Part shown: positions 25,901 through 37,050 of the stretch, in pieces
How positions within the stretch are numbered: the stretch's first letter is position 1
Layout of the letters: each line of letters begins with the position of its first letter
Assembly (NCBI RefSeq): GCF_010389155.1
Contig: NC_057766.1
Span: forward strand, 31,133,516-31,197,515
From: Erigeron canadensis
Taxonomy: Eukaryota; Streptophyta; Magnoliopsida; Asterales; Asteraceae
DNA: 64,000 nucleotides
Direction of reading: 5' to 3'
The notes under the pieces: model-generated
What the model saw: the letters and a program-made list of their open reading frames with translations, nothing else
Databases searched by the model: none
Told to the model about the DNA's origin: nothing
Translations under genes and position numbers: made by a program

Positions 25901-28136
25901 CATGGCTTCATCTTTATTCAGTGGCCGTCAAATGGAGACAGATATCTGAACCCTGTGACCCTGTTGTGTGGGTCAACAAATTAAGGTATATCGTTTTCTA
26001 ATGTTATCTGGTGACTATTTCTAAAATGAGACAAGAAAATAGAGAGAATTAAAAAAAAAAAATTAAAATCCTGCTAAGTTGTTTATTAGTTTCGAACGTT
26101 AAGAAATAATAGGTTTTTATTTTATTTTCCTGGCTTTGTACTTGTCCCGACTTTTAGTACTTACATTGGTTACTTATTTTCTGCAAACCAAGCGAGGAGT
26201 TCAATTCTGGATTTGGATCTCATACACCTCTTATTCTTGGTCAAGCCAGAGTCACTCGCTACTTTCCACATTTTCAAAGGTAGAATCAGTTTCTTGCAAG
26301 TTTTTACTCGTGGCTTCCCTTCTTAACACGTTCACTATTTGACAATGCTGCAGAACATTAGATGTTGCGAAGACGGTCATCAAAGAAAATGTATATGTAT
26401 GCAATAAAGCAAATGGCGTCATTGATCTATCCAAAGATGGAAAACTAGAAGAGGTGAGCTGTACTGTTCTAGAGCTATCAGATGTATTTTGTGCTTTCTC
26501 ATCATACAAAATGTTTCAAAATGGGTCCTAAGGAAGTCCAAAAATGGTTTGAAAATTGACTTATAAATCTATCAAATTTATGTATGTGTTCTTGAGTTCT
26601 ATGAATCTGAGTTTAGTAAAGATGATAATTCTAGAGAAATTTGAGGTTAAAGATGGAAATGAAGAGGGTAATTTGGTCATTTTCACATTATACACTGTGC
26701 ACTTGGTAGGTTTTGGACTTGATTGTGCAATTGTATAAATTTGGATCCCATTGCTCACTTCGAATTTTGTTGACAAAATCAAATCTTTGGGTATAAGCGC
26801 CACAGGAAGTCTGTTATTTTACTTCCGCTTTGGACTGTGACAATCTAGTCTCATTCACATTTATCAAGCTCTTGTGTTTCACCTATGTGATTGATTGTCA
26901 TCCAATATACTAAGCCCATTTATGTCTTACAAAGTTTTCTTTATTAATCACATGGTTAGAGTGCATACATTTCTGTGAGATGGTATTTAATTAAATATAT
27001 GTGCAGATATTGAAAGCCCAGTCATGCTCGGATCTTTATAATGTTGTTGGCGAGGATTTCTGGCTGTCTACTTGGTGCGATAGTACAGCTTTTGAGGGGT
27101 AAGAATGATATGATATAAAATGTAACTTTTTTATGTTTCATGGTGTTGCCAAGCACATGCATAATTATTGCCTTCTGTTTCACATTCTCTTCCATTTGTC
27201 ATTGTTTTCAGGAAACGTTTGGAAGGAACAAGGATTACTCTAGTTAAATCGTAAGTTGTTTCTTCAAATTGCTTATTTGGTGAACTCTGTCTTTCTTTTT
27301 CCAAGTTTAATTTCTTTGTTTATGCCACCTCAGTGGAGAACGCGGGTTTGACTTTTCAATTCGAACACCATGTACGCCTGCTAGATGGGATGATTTTGAT
27401 GCAGAAATGGCATCCTCTTGGGAAGTATGCACTCTGATCTGAAATAAGCTGTCTTTTTTTTATTATCGGGCTTGGATCTTGATTTTTCTGAAATAGATTT
27501 AGTGATGGCCGATGGGACATTTTTTTGGTTTTTGGTCTTTAACATATTAAGTTATGAACTACAGAACTTTTAAATGTATATCTTTCTGAAGTTATGCTTA
27601 ATGGACCAATATATGCGAAATCTGATCCAAAACTACATTGAATCAACAGGTATTATGCAATGCTTATTGTGGTGAGACATATGGTTCAAATGATTTTGGC
27701 ACACTTGAAAATGTCAGAGAAGCAATCTTAAGGATGACATATTACTGGTAAAGACTAATATCCCATCAAGTTGCCACATTTTTTTATTCTCGAGTATTTG
27801 ATGGTCATATATCATAGATGTAATTTTTATATGTTGGCACTTTCCAGGTACAACTTCATGCCCCTTTCAAGAGGGTCTGCTGTTGTGGGGTTCTCGGTCA
27901 TGCTTGGACTGCTTCTAGCTGCTAATATGGAGTTCACTGGGAGCATACCCGAAGGGCGTCAAGTTGATTGGGATGCCATTTTGAGTTTGGACCCGAATTC
28001 TTTCATGGAATCGGTCAAGACTTGGTTGTATCCATCTCTCAAGGTCACTACAACATGGAAAGACATCCCGGATGTAGCCTCAACTCTCGAGACAACTGGT
28101 TCAGTTGTCGCTGCTCTTAGCTCCTACTCGAACTAA
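16950..28136 (+). CDS. SRFR1: SRFR1-like tetratricopeptide repeat regulator of immunity
   Basis: Twenty-three exons join to 1048 codons plus stop, close to the 1052 residues of Arabidopsis SRFR1: 16950-17071, 17181-17290, 18862-19550, 19783-19827, 20063-20164, 20233-20313, 21814-21880, 22858-22958, 23049-23156, 23337-23407, 23562-23618, 24017-24125, 24230-24310, 25051-25137, 25358-25552, 25660-25985, 26193-26279, 26354-26453, 27007-27098, 27212-27250, 27334-27424, 27650-27747, 27848-28136. TPR units lie in about residues 1-105 and 305-600, separated by a Ser-rich linker ending FRLSRGIAQ. The C-terminal plant-specific half has EYWCKRLHPKNVCEKVYRQP and ISEPCDPVVWVNKL. SRFR1 restrains effector-triggered immunity and associates with EDS1 and TNL receptors (known). 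A GT-AG pair at 28160-28579 suggests a 3'UTR intron. Introns 2, 6, 7 and 13 hold transposons or duplications, but the frame is intact. Confidence 0.95.
17432..17899 (-). mobile_element. Helitron-like element with CTCG 3' end, copy 2, in SRFR1 intron 2
   Basis: On the minus strand it begins A|TCTATATTATATTATAAAG at 17899 and ends GCCGCAACGCGCGGG then TACTTGCTCTCG|T at 17432. The body matches the copy at 16046 in opposite orientation, so the SRFR1 5' end carries an inverted pair about 1 kb apart, one upstream and one in intron 2. Confidence 0.68.
20752..20940 (+). repeat. two Helitron-head-like repeats in SRFR1 intron 6
   Basis: TCTATACCACTTTATAAAGG and TTCTATACTACTTTATACAG start two direct copies of about 70 bases, sharing GTGTGTCTTAT or GCATGTGTCTTAT and TTCTGA words. 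They look like 5' ends of Helitron-type elements. No matching 3' hairpin end was found. Confidence 0.35.
22189..22702. mobile_element. non-autonomous hAT element in SRFR1 intron 7
   Basis: The ends are CATAGTTGTCAAAGGCG and, complemented, CATAGTTGTTAAAGGCG. The 8-mer GCTAAAGA flanks both sides (22181-22188 and 22703-22710). The subterminal regions are rich in GGCG/GCGC words. The 8-bp duplication identifies the hAT superfamily. No transposase is present in 514 bp. Confidence 0.88.
24385..24460 (-). mobile_element. tRNA/SINE-like fragment in SRFR1 intron 13
   Basis: On the minus strand GGTTGTGGGTTCAAGTCCCA resembles a tRNA T-arm with box B. No complete cloverleaf or SINE tail is visible. Confidence 0.3.
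24597..24916. repeat. tandem duplication of 160 bp in SRFR1 intron 13
   Basis: Copies 24597-24756 and 24757-24916 differ at only a few positions. Both contain TTAAGATATTTGACCATAAT, TTATGTTTTGTATGCAAACA and CATAAAGGCTCCATATCG. High similarity suggests a recent event. Confidence 0.85.
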
Positions 28137-29048
28137 CATACATTCTTAATAAAACCCAAGTAAGTTGCATCGTTGTGGCCTTGAAATTGACTACATTCTT
28201 ATATGTAAAACTACTGCTGGTTTTGCATGTGTTTAAACCAACTATTATCATGCTTTCAATATGCGAAAAAAACGACAAAGATCATTGCTGTCAAATGATA
28301 CTTCAAAATTTTTAATCTTTGATATTTTATGCTGTTGCCATCGACACAAAAGAATTGAGTGGGTTGGTTCAGCAAGATTACTATCTTTTTGTTGTAAAAG
28401 GATGCTTCAGACGTTTGTTTCTAAACTTTCTGTGGGAACTGACCAAGGGTGCTTTTTTTAACAGCTCACATCACTTTGATTCTGTCCTGGTCATTGTTTA
28501 ATATTTTTTTGGCCTTTTTTTTTTGAACTGCCGACATTGTTTAATATTTAGTTAAATTAAATTTTGTTGGTTTTGGCAGGGTAACTGGAGGAGAGGTATA
28601 AGCCCCAATTTTTGTGGCATATTCAGCGTGATCAAGTTGAGGCTGAAGTAGAGAAGTTGAGGCTTTATTTGATTATATTTGTTTGTATCAATGTATTTCA
28701 TAGATGTAGTTGCTAGTTTTTTTTTTCTTAGCTTACTTCACAAGTTGAAATTGTTTCTTGATTGTGTTTTGTGGCTATATACAAATTAGTTTGTTAGGAT
28801 TCTAGATGTGAAATTGTAATGGTACTTGTACTATCATTATTATTTAAAAATAAAACAAATAACTTTTTTATATATTTATTATGGCATTATGCAGCCACTT
28901 CAAGTGGGGAGGTGAAGAAATGGTCTTTCAAGTGTAACTGTTTACCTAAAATTACTTCATCCTTTCCCCCACACATTAAAGTTGCAGTACTTGAATGGTT
29001 GTTAGGTACCTGTACACGTTAAATGAATCGAACGAATGTGGGAGTGGT
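28137..29048 (+). other. SRFR1 3'UTR and downstream flank, with possible 3'UTR intron
   Basis: AATAAA at 28148 follows the stop by 12 bases. A strong donor, CCCAA|GTAAGT at 28160, and an acceptor, TTTTGGCAG at 28571-28579, could define an intron entirely in the 3'UTR. The frames at 28261 and 28319 lie inside that interval and have no domain. Confidence 0.4.
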
Positions 29049-29208
29049 CTTGTTCATGTTTGTCCGTTCAATCATGTCCGTTCGTTCAATTCATCACTTC
29101 TTTTTATGTTTTGGCTAAGGGGGATTTTCTATTTTGATAACCACCAAAACACAACCAAAGTGATGAATTGAACGAACGAACATGATTGAATGGACGAACA
29201 TGAACAAG
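29049..29208. repeat. 51-bp-arm hairpin downstream of SRFR1
   Basis: The left arm (29049-29099) has TGTTCATGTTTGTCCGTTC and GTTCGTTCAATTCATCAC. The right arm (29158-29208) is its complement with about three mismatches. The 58-base loop contains TTTTGATAACCACCAAAAC, which recurs downstream at about 29216 and 29297. The loop-plus-arm unit is partly repeated at 29238-29330. Confidence 0.75.
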
Positions 29209-29330
29209 ACTATTTTGATAACCACCAAAACATAACCAATTCGTTCGTTCAATTCATCAATTCTGTTTATGTTTCGGCTTAGGGGGATTGTCTATTTTGA
29301 TAACCACCAAAACATGCATAACCAAAGAGC

Positions 29331-30120
29331 CATTACTTTACATTAATAAACAGGTAGAGTGAGTGTTGAGATTAGATATTAGATATATTCATATATCATA
29401 TGTTAGAAAATTTTGCCTCATTACATGTGTTTATGAATCATTTTGGTCTTTGATTTTTTGATTTGAAAGCTTAGAATTCGTGATCATCAAGTTTTTTTTG
29501 TAGTTCTCACATAATTAACCTAATCCATTAAGCATATTGACTTCACTTAATGCATAGTCCCCAGAATCGATGGCCAAGTCGAATATCTTCATGCAGTTAA
29601 ATTTGGTTGTAATATCATCATTTTACACATATATATCTCGTATTATTGTTAAGTACTGTAGTTACATACTACTCATTGTTTGACAAATATGTGGTAAATT
29701 TGGTTACAAATATGTGGTAAATTTGGTTATGGTCCACATTCTTTGTAATGCACAGTGTTTACAAATATGTGGCATGACAAGAAACACATATGTTATTGGA
29801 AGCTAGCTGCACTAACTTTGATTACATTGTCTCTCTTGCTTTTCCCTTTTTTAAAGAGTTTTTAATGATAGCTTCTCATCATTTTCCATTTCCACTATAT
29901 GTGATGCGATTGCAAGAGGTTTTGATTGTTTAGATTATTTATGAATGGTCAGTTTTTTTATTTAGATAAATGTCCTAGCTAGTACGGTATGTAATCCTTT
30001 CAACTATATATATTTCAAACTATCCTCAAAATGTTTACGTACGAAGTTTACTTCGAAATCTTCTCTGAGAAAGTATGACGCCTAACTATTAGGCCAGCTT
30101 TCTATATGGTCACATATCTA
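29331..30120. other. gene-less stretch
   Basis: No gene is supported. ACAAATATGTGGTAAATTTGG is duplicated at about 29686-29724. Confidence 0.5.
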
Positions 30121-31828
30121 TCTATATATCTATTAAAACAGTAGGAAACCTAACGATTCTAAAGTCTCTAAAAATTTAAACCTATTTTATAAATTTATCA
30201 CATAAGATTTATCTTACGTGGCATCTCCATGTTTTTTTAAAGATATTTATATATAATTAAAACAAAATTATTAAAAAATCGAAGGGTTTTAGAGTCTCTA
30301 AAAATTCAAACCTATTTTATAAATTTGCCACATAAGATTTATCTTACGTGACATCTCCATGTTTTTTTAAAGATAGTTATATATAATCTACACAAAATTA
30401 TTAAAAAAAATAGTGTATCAAAATAAAAACCGTATATGAAGAGGTTGATCCATTACATTTAAATTTAATTTGGCAAAGATTTTTTATACGGATATTATCA
30501 TATCTTATACTAACACAATTCCATTCAATATACATATAATTTTTGTTCACCTAGCTAATGCGTCCCTGTGTTGTTTGAATCTTGTGTATTGTGCTTGGTG
30601 TTTTTTTTTGTATTTTCTTCCTCTTGGTAGTAAATCATCTCTTTATGGTGTAGCTTTCCTGTTTTATTTCAACAATATTTCAAGTTTATATTAAATTGTT
30701 TATATTCTTTTTCCATATTGGAGTCATTTACAATCGTTCACATCCATATAACTTTATTTTATTTGAGGTATATATGATTCTTTCTTCACATTCATACCTA
30801 TTTTTGTTTTATATATTGGATATTGTTATGCTTACTCATTTTAATCTTAATTGTTACCATCTTTTTTTTTTCTTTCTGAAATAATCGTGGGATGTTTATT
30901 AGTAAAGCAAGGTTTTTGGATCAAATTGAGAAAAAAATTGGAAGGGCCACTATACCATGATTCGATGAAGTCATGACGAGGTATTTAAGTTTTAAGTACA
31001 TTCTTATAGTATAAACTCAATTAGATAAAATTGATTGATGTGATAATTTAAATATTTTCAGGCCTTTAACGTTTTAAGGTATAAAAATGGGCAGAGGTAG
31101 CTCACGTCATCATGCTTTCAACATTAGTAAGTATTTAATTTTTTTCAATCCTTCTCTAAACAAGTTAAACAGATTTTAAACAAGTTGCGATATATTGCAA
31201 CTACAAACATTCTAACACCTTGGGTTGTCATTAAATTTGCAGAAACTTACATGGAAGGTGGTGGGGACTTTGATGCATATGGAGTTCATATAGTAGTTAC
31301 CTGTTATTAACGGAGTTGACTTAAAAACATGGTAAATTTTTCATCGGTAAGTTTTCTTCACAACGTCATTCGTTTATATTATCTAACTCTTCGATTATTA
31401 TCTTACTAATTTTCATGTTTTATATCTTTTTATTATATGGTAATCAATTACATGTAACTTATAAATAATTGAAGTAATTTTTTTATAATAAAATTAACTC
31501 ATAAACTCACTTTATTAAACATCAACTTAAATTAATTAGCCGAACATCGTGCGGAAAACATTAGTTATCTTAGCTTTATAAATCTATTCAACCTCAATTT
31601 AAAGTTGTCACCAAACATTGCCACATAGGATTTTTTTTTTTTTTTTCAAGATATTCATTTTATTATGTGTAATTTTTGGCAACAAAAATCTCCATTGTGC
31701 ATTATATATAATTAATATATTGTCCATATATTATTATTTAGTATTTCATTTAATATATGTCGTCTTTTTTACACATTTTTAGACAATAACTATAACAACT
31801 TGCGCATCGCGCGGGATAAAATACCTAG
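30121..31828 (+). mobile_element. non-autonomous Helitron of 1.7 kb
   Basis: The start is A|TCTATATATCTATTAAAAC. The end is GCGCATCGCGCGGG followed nine bases later by CTAG|T. This gives the Helitron signature: TC start, terminal GC hairpin, CTRR end, A-T insertion site, no target duplication. Inside, a segment with CCTATTTTATAAATTT, ACATAAGATTTATCTTACGT and CATCTCCATGTTTTTTTAAA is tandemly repeated at about 30160-30265 and 30285-30390. No Rep/helicase reading frame exists. A short stretch near 31090-31320 has splice-like signals but no protein I recognise. Confidence 0.75.
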
Positions 31829-31889
31829 TAGTATATGATATATACTGAATAATGACTAATGATATAATATGAGAATTGAGAGTGTATTA

Positions 31890-32860
31890 GAGCATGTGGT
31901 ATGGAAGGTTAACCCTAACCCCGACCCCGACTGTGACATGGCACCTCGGCACCGGACCACCATCCATACCACCTCCATTCGGCGCCGCACCTTGTTCGTG
32001 GTTCTTTGTTAGAACGCCGATTTCCGGCATCACTTTCTCTATCTTTCTTTTTTGTTTTCTTCTGTATAAACTGATATATATATATATATACTAGTATATA
32101 TTATGTATTATATATTCACTGTAAATTATATATATGTGTATGTATGTATATATAAACTTACCAACAATATAAAGAAAGCTATATAGATAAAGAAAACTGG
32201 TGGTGTAGTTATTGGATCTGGGTCAAAAGTCAGATATTGGGTTCATGGATTTTCGATGGTTCGATGGTGGTGGTTAACTGGGGGACACTGAAGACCGCCA
32301 ATTTGTTGGTGGGGAGACGATGGTTTGTCGGGGAGTGATGATCCGGTTAGAGTGATGACGATGATTATCATGAAGTTAAAAAGATTACTTCGTATTTGCT
32401 TCATCAAGTTAATTAAAAGACACATACACTGATATATAGGCATAGAAAGAGTCAAAGAGATAAGGATGGAAAAATTAAAGTAAAAAGAATTTGTTATGTA
32501 TTATACATACATGGTAAAAAATTATATATAGACTATAGTGAACATAATTATTGCCATTGGTAATTAGATCCACATATGATGCTCTATTCTCTTTTTGATA
32601 TTTATAAATGCATTGTTTTTAACAAAAAAAATAAACATAAAAAAATAAATACAGCTTTGTAAAATAAATGTATCAATTATGTAAAAAGTAGCTTACAAGA
32701 ATAATTAAAAAAAATAATTTATGTAATATATAAAAATAAAAAAAATTTCTGGATGATTCTGCATCCATAACAGGCTAAAAGTGATCAAATAATGAAAACT
32801 GATGTGACGCTGATATGGCGTTCTTGATGTTTCTGTATAGATGCATCATACCTGATGCTC
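31890..32860. mobile_element. PIF/Harbinger-type non-autonomous element
   Basis: The left end is GAGCATGTGGTATGG. The complemented right end is GAGCATCAGGTATGATGC. TTA lies outside both (31887-31889 and 32861-32863). The interior is AT-rich with TA microsatellites and holds no transposase. The 66-codon frame at 31894 is an element-internal artefact. Confidence 0.65.
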
Positions 32861-33179
32861 TTACAATTTACAAGACAAGAATCCAACGGCGGGGACCCAC
32901 ATAACATTCACGGAGAAAGGAAAGAATAGGCGCCACAGACCAAAATCACTCGTTTAAGCAAAAAATCAAATTGTAACAGCTGTTGTTAAATTTTATAATA
33001 TATATAGTACTCGTATATGTTTTCTTTCATAGTCACTTGTTGAAACAAAGTTGTGAAAGACAACTTGATTGTAATGATTTTGGTTGACAATATCTTTTCT
33101 TTTGTCCAAAAAGAAAAATTAAACAACACAAAATTTTATGTATTTACTTTTAAAATACATTACAATACTCATCATCTAA

Positions 33180-35152
33180 GGCCTTATACTAAGCTAACCT
33201 CATCTTTACCTCTTCCACACTGCCACATCAGTTTTTCTCTCTCTTCATCCACCTCTTCCACAATCACTCCCTATAACCCCTCTTCCACACTTTTTATTTA
33301 TTTTACTTTATATTTACACAAAATTAAAAAACTAAATTTTTATTAATAATAAAACATTACAACTAAATTAAAAAAACATCACAACTAAAAATGAAAAACA
33401 TAGCACACTTAAAAATAAAACATTGCAAGGAAAAATAAAACATTACAATTATAAAAAAAAAAAAAAAAAAACTACTCGTCGGAGGCGGTCTGGTCGTCCT
33501 CCTCCGGGACGTGGCTAGGACCCGGCTGTGTCGCCGGTGCCGCGAGTGCATAAAACGAGCTACCGTAGTTCTCTTGCAAGTATTGATGATATCTCATATG
33601 TGCCTCAAAGTCGGTTTGCGACAAGCCCGTCGGAATTGGTCTCGCCAAAACCTTCATGGCATCTCTAATCTCGGCCCGTCGCAAGACTTCTTTTTGTTCT
33701 TGAAGATAAGAGCTAACGAACTGAGCTATTTCAGAACCCGATGTGGCATCGGATGAACTAGATAACCTCCGGCTAACATTACGACCCAGTGGTCGCCTAA
33801 TGGGGTCTGACCCAAATAAGGCCTCAAATGGGACCGGGGTGGGGGTGGGAATAGGAGTGGGAATGGGGGTCCCGCCTAATGGAACATCATCGGCGATCAA
33901 ATCCACCGCCGGAGCTTGTCGACTACCCGTGGCCTCGTTTTTATTCCAAAAGTTGGACAAGGTTTTAAGAAGGTCATAACAACTTTGGTAATGCCAAAAT
34001 TTCTCCCCTGTTTGTTTCTTGTATAGTTTCACAGCTGCATCCACCACCTGTTGCTCATCCACCCCACTTTGTCGGCCGTGCTCGCTAACCTTCTTCAACG
34101 CCGCACCAAATGCCTTAACACCTTTTTTAATCTTGTTCCATTTGCCGTGTATTTGGCTCTTCGTACGTGCTGCGTGTTATGTTTCGTTGTTAAACATCTC
34201 CACCACTTTTTTCCAAAAAATACCCTCCGTCTGACTATTACCCACCACCGGGTCCTGCGACCAATGCACCCAACACCGTGCTAACAACAGTGTATCATCA
34301 TCTTCCCAGTTCCTTTTCTCTCTCGGTTTTGTGGCGCGCCTCTTCCCACGACCCACCTCCACAACTTCATCTTCATCTTCATCATCGGCAGACACGACAC
34401 TATCTTTGTCGGGGACATTTTTATTGATAATCAATGGCGGTTGTGAGGTTCTTGGTCTTTGTTGTTGTTGGTGATGAAAGTCAAACGCCATTTGAGCTTG
34501 CATTTGAGCTTGAATTTGGGCTTGGAGTAACGCCAAACGTTGAGACTCGGTCCAAGTTTGAGTTTGACCCATAACTGGATTGTAACCAATTTGATTGTAA
34601 TACGCTTGAGAATATGGGTTAACGAGGCAAGGGGGTGAAAGACCCATTGGGATCGGGTTGGATGAGCTAGAAGCATGGCTTGTTTGGCCTTGGTTAGTTG
34701 ACGACATAGCCGGCATAGCCGGCATCGGGGGCATACCCGGCATTGGGTTTTCTAGAAAGTGACTCCACATGTCGTTAATTTGGTTTTCATTGTTGTTTGA
34801 CATGGTTTAGAGATGTAGTGGGAGTGAAAGAAATTGTTGATGTTGTGAAGAAAAAGTGAAAGGAGTTGTGAAGAAATGAAATGTGGTGAAGAAGAAAATG
34901 GATTAATTGGTAGTATATATAGATGAAAAGGGGAAAAAAATAAAAAGAAAGCATACTAGCCGTTGGTTTTCAAAAATTTTGAAAAAAATCATTTTTTTTT
35001 TGTTTACGTTACATGCGGTCCCCACCATACGCTCCTCCCCTCGTCAATACGCTTTGACCGATCGATGTGCAACGAAGGAAGCCCCCGTCGACGAGCTCAC
35101 TCCCTAAGCTAGGAGTGTCGACGACCCCATCGAAGAGCCTTAGTGAGAGGCC
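33180..35152 (-). mobile_element. PIF/Harbinger element carrying ORF1 only
   Basis: The ends are GGCCTTATACTAAG and, complemented, GGCCTCTCACTAAG (11 of 14 match). TAA is directly repeated outside (33177-33179 and 35153-35155). The sole long frame is the Myb/SANT-type ORF1 on the minus strand, starting about 350 bases from the right end. The DDE transposase gene that normally accompanies ORF1 is absent, so the element would need a partner for movement. Confidence 0.75.
33472..34803 (-). pseudogene. PIF/Harbinger ORF1 (Myb/SANT-like DNA-binding protein) with one in-frame stop
   Basis: One frame of 444 codons runs from ATG at 34801-34803 to a stop at 33472, broken only by TAA at 34177-34179. 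Before the break there is a Met/Pro/Gln-rich N-terminus, an acidic patch (DDEDEDEVVEV) and a SANT-like segment starting RNWEDDDTLLLARCWVHWSQ. After it follow KWNKIKKGVKAF, EKFWHYQSCYDLLK and a coiled, charged C-terminus. This order matches the ORF1 proteins of plant PIF/Harbinger transposons, often mis-annotated in Asteraceae as glutathione S-transferase T3-like. ORF1 helps bring transposase to element ends (known). A single stop in otherwise intact coding suggests recent decay or a sequencing difference. The frames at 33511-34284 on the plus strand are shadows. Confidence 0.8.
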
Positions 35153-36112
35153 TAAAGACGAAATCTTCGAACTGGTTAATACAGTGGTATACGTGATACA
35201 AGTATATGGGTATAATTAAGTTGTCCTTATTGGGGAAATTCGTTAATAACGAACAGATAACCGGATATAAACAAACTCTGAAAGGCGTGTAATCACTTTC
35301 AGATTGAATCAATTTGGCGGTTCACCCAAACTATTTAATCGGATACAATTAAGAGAATTAAGAATTTTCTATGTGTTGATATTTTAGAGAAAAACCAGGA
35401 AAAAGGAAAAAGAGAATGATCAGAATTGATTACGGGATGTATTTATCCAAATATTAACTGTCTAAACAACAGTTATTGGGGTTTCACGAATTGCCAATTT
35501 TGATACAAGTATATGGGTACAATTTAGCGATTTTTACCAGCTCAACCCTAGCCAGGGGCTCTGCCCTTTGGACCCCGCCAGGGGTTGCCGCCCCTTGGAC
35601 CCCGCTCTCAGGGGCGCTGCCCCTGGACCCCCGTACCTTAGGGGCTTCGCCCCTAAGGTCATAATAAATTCAAATAGGCGTGCACTCCGCACCACCAATC
35701 CTATATGATGTATTATTATGACGTTATTGATCAAACAAGTTAACCAATTACACTAAAATATCCAAACAGTCCTAAACAAATTCTATATAAACCAAAATTT
35801 TCAATTGCATGGTTAATGTTGTCAGCTGTATTCGAGTTTCTTTTCTTGCTATGTTCAATGGCTTAAGAATAAGGGAACCGTTAAATAATCGTAAATCCTT
35901 CACATCCTTTTTACTTACCTTCCCACATCAGTATGGATACCCCAATAGCATTTAGGCAACCAGTTTATGCTTAATCAATTAATTTACCATAATGTTTAGT
36001 TATTACAACAAATATACAAGTGTGTAGAACATATTTGCAGTTTATGAATAGAAACTAATTGATGGTAATTTTGTCACCCATTTTTAGCTAAGAACCATGT
36101 AATATATCTGTA
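35153..36112. other. gene-less stretch with GC-rich palindromic cluster
   Basis: ATACAAGTATATGGGTA occurs twice (about 35196 and 35500). At about 35548-35660, units such as AGGGGCGCTGCCCCTGGACC and GGGGCTTCGCCCC repeat and can form GC-rich hairpins, in sharp contrast to the AT-rich surroundings. No gene is supported. Confidence 0.55.
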
Positions 36113-36537
36113 TCTATACTATATTATAAAACAAATTCTTCCTGTCTAAATTTTAAGTTTCAACATTTATCTTTCTAAAATGTCCCCTTATCAATTCTAT
36201 ATTTATCCAAAATAACTATAATACTCTTTCTCTCTCCTTAAATCTTAACCAATCATTTTTTTCTCTCTCCTCCATAAATCATTTATTCCTTCAATTAATT
36301 CAAAAATTTTTATCTCAAAAACCATACATTGATAAATTATAAAAATTAAATGAGTGTTTTTAAAATTTCATGCTCCTTCATTAGATATGTCATTCGATAT
36401 ACTTTCGACGAATTTTTAAATCCGAGGTCGGAACCCGGTTAAAGCATTTGGCCATCACATTCTATGACTTATCACACTTTATGATCTATCACCCCTACAA
36501 TCTCACCGCCGCAACGCCCGGGTACTAATTACTCTCG
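36113..36537 (+). mobile_element. Helitron-like element with CTCG 3' end, copy 3
   Basis: Begins A|TCTATACTATATTATAAA and ends CGCCGCAACGCCCGGG, TACTAATTACTCTCG|T. The body matches the copies at 16046 and 17432. An alternative, canonical end would be CTAA|T at 36525-36528, but the shared similarity continues to CTCG. Confidence 0.6.
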
Positions 36538-36927
36538 TACTAATAAAATAGATGAAATGTTCAACAGAAAGAAATTTGTAAATTTTTTTTCTCCAAAAAT
36601 TAACGAGATGCTATGAGTACATGGTGATAAAAGTGTAGATACTAGCTAGTAGCATGAAGTATAAACTTAAAAGGTATCGTTTGCAAACAAATTTAAACCT
36701 CGAGGTGGTTCATACAATTTGCACGCATTTACTCAAACAATTATCCCACAGTTATAGGATTTATAGCTATAAATCTCCAACGAGCACTCAAACTGTCGGT
36801 GCCAGCGGTGAGCCCCAGTGGATGGCCCATTTAACAACCACGACCACGGGTGTTAAATATCCAAGTAAAACATTACACGTGTTAAAAACTTTAAATCATC
36901 AAAAGATTTGTATTTTTTATTTTAGTT

Positions 36928-37050
36928 AATATTCAAAATATCACATTGACATCTAATTAGACAGTATGCAAAACTTGAATCATGCATTGCTAAAATGAAT
37001 TTCAAAGATTCTTTTATAAAAAAACCCAAATAATCCACTCTTTTAAGTAA
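36928..37050 (-). mobile_element. old SINE fragment, family Y
   Basis: ATTCAAAATATCACATTGAC, ACAGTATGC and CCCAAATAATCCACTC align in order with the SINE at 43035-43243. The part with boxes A and B is missing or decayed. Confidence 0.5.

Noticed and set aside
33511..34284. Several plus-strand frames of 71-81 codons
   Set aside because: They are shadows of the PIF/Harbinger ORF1 on the minus strand.
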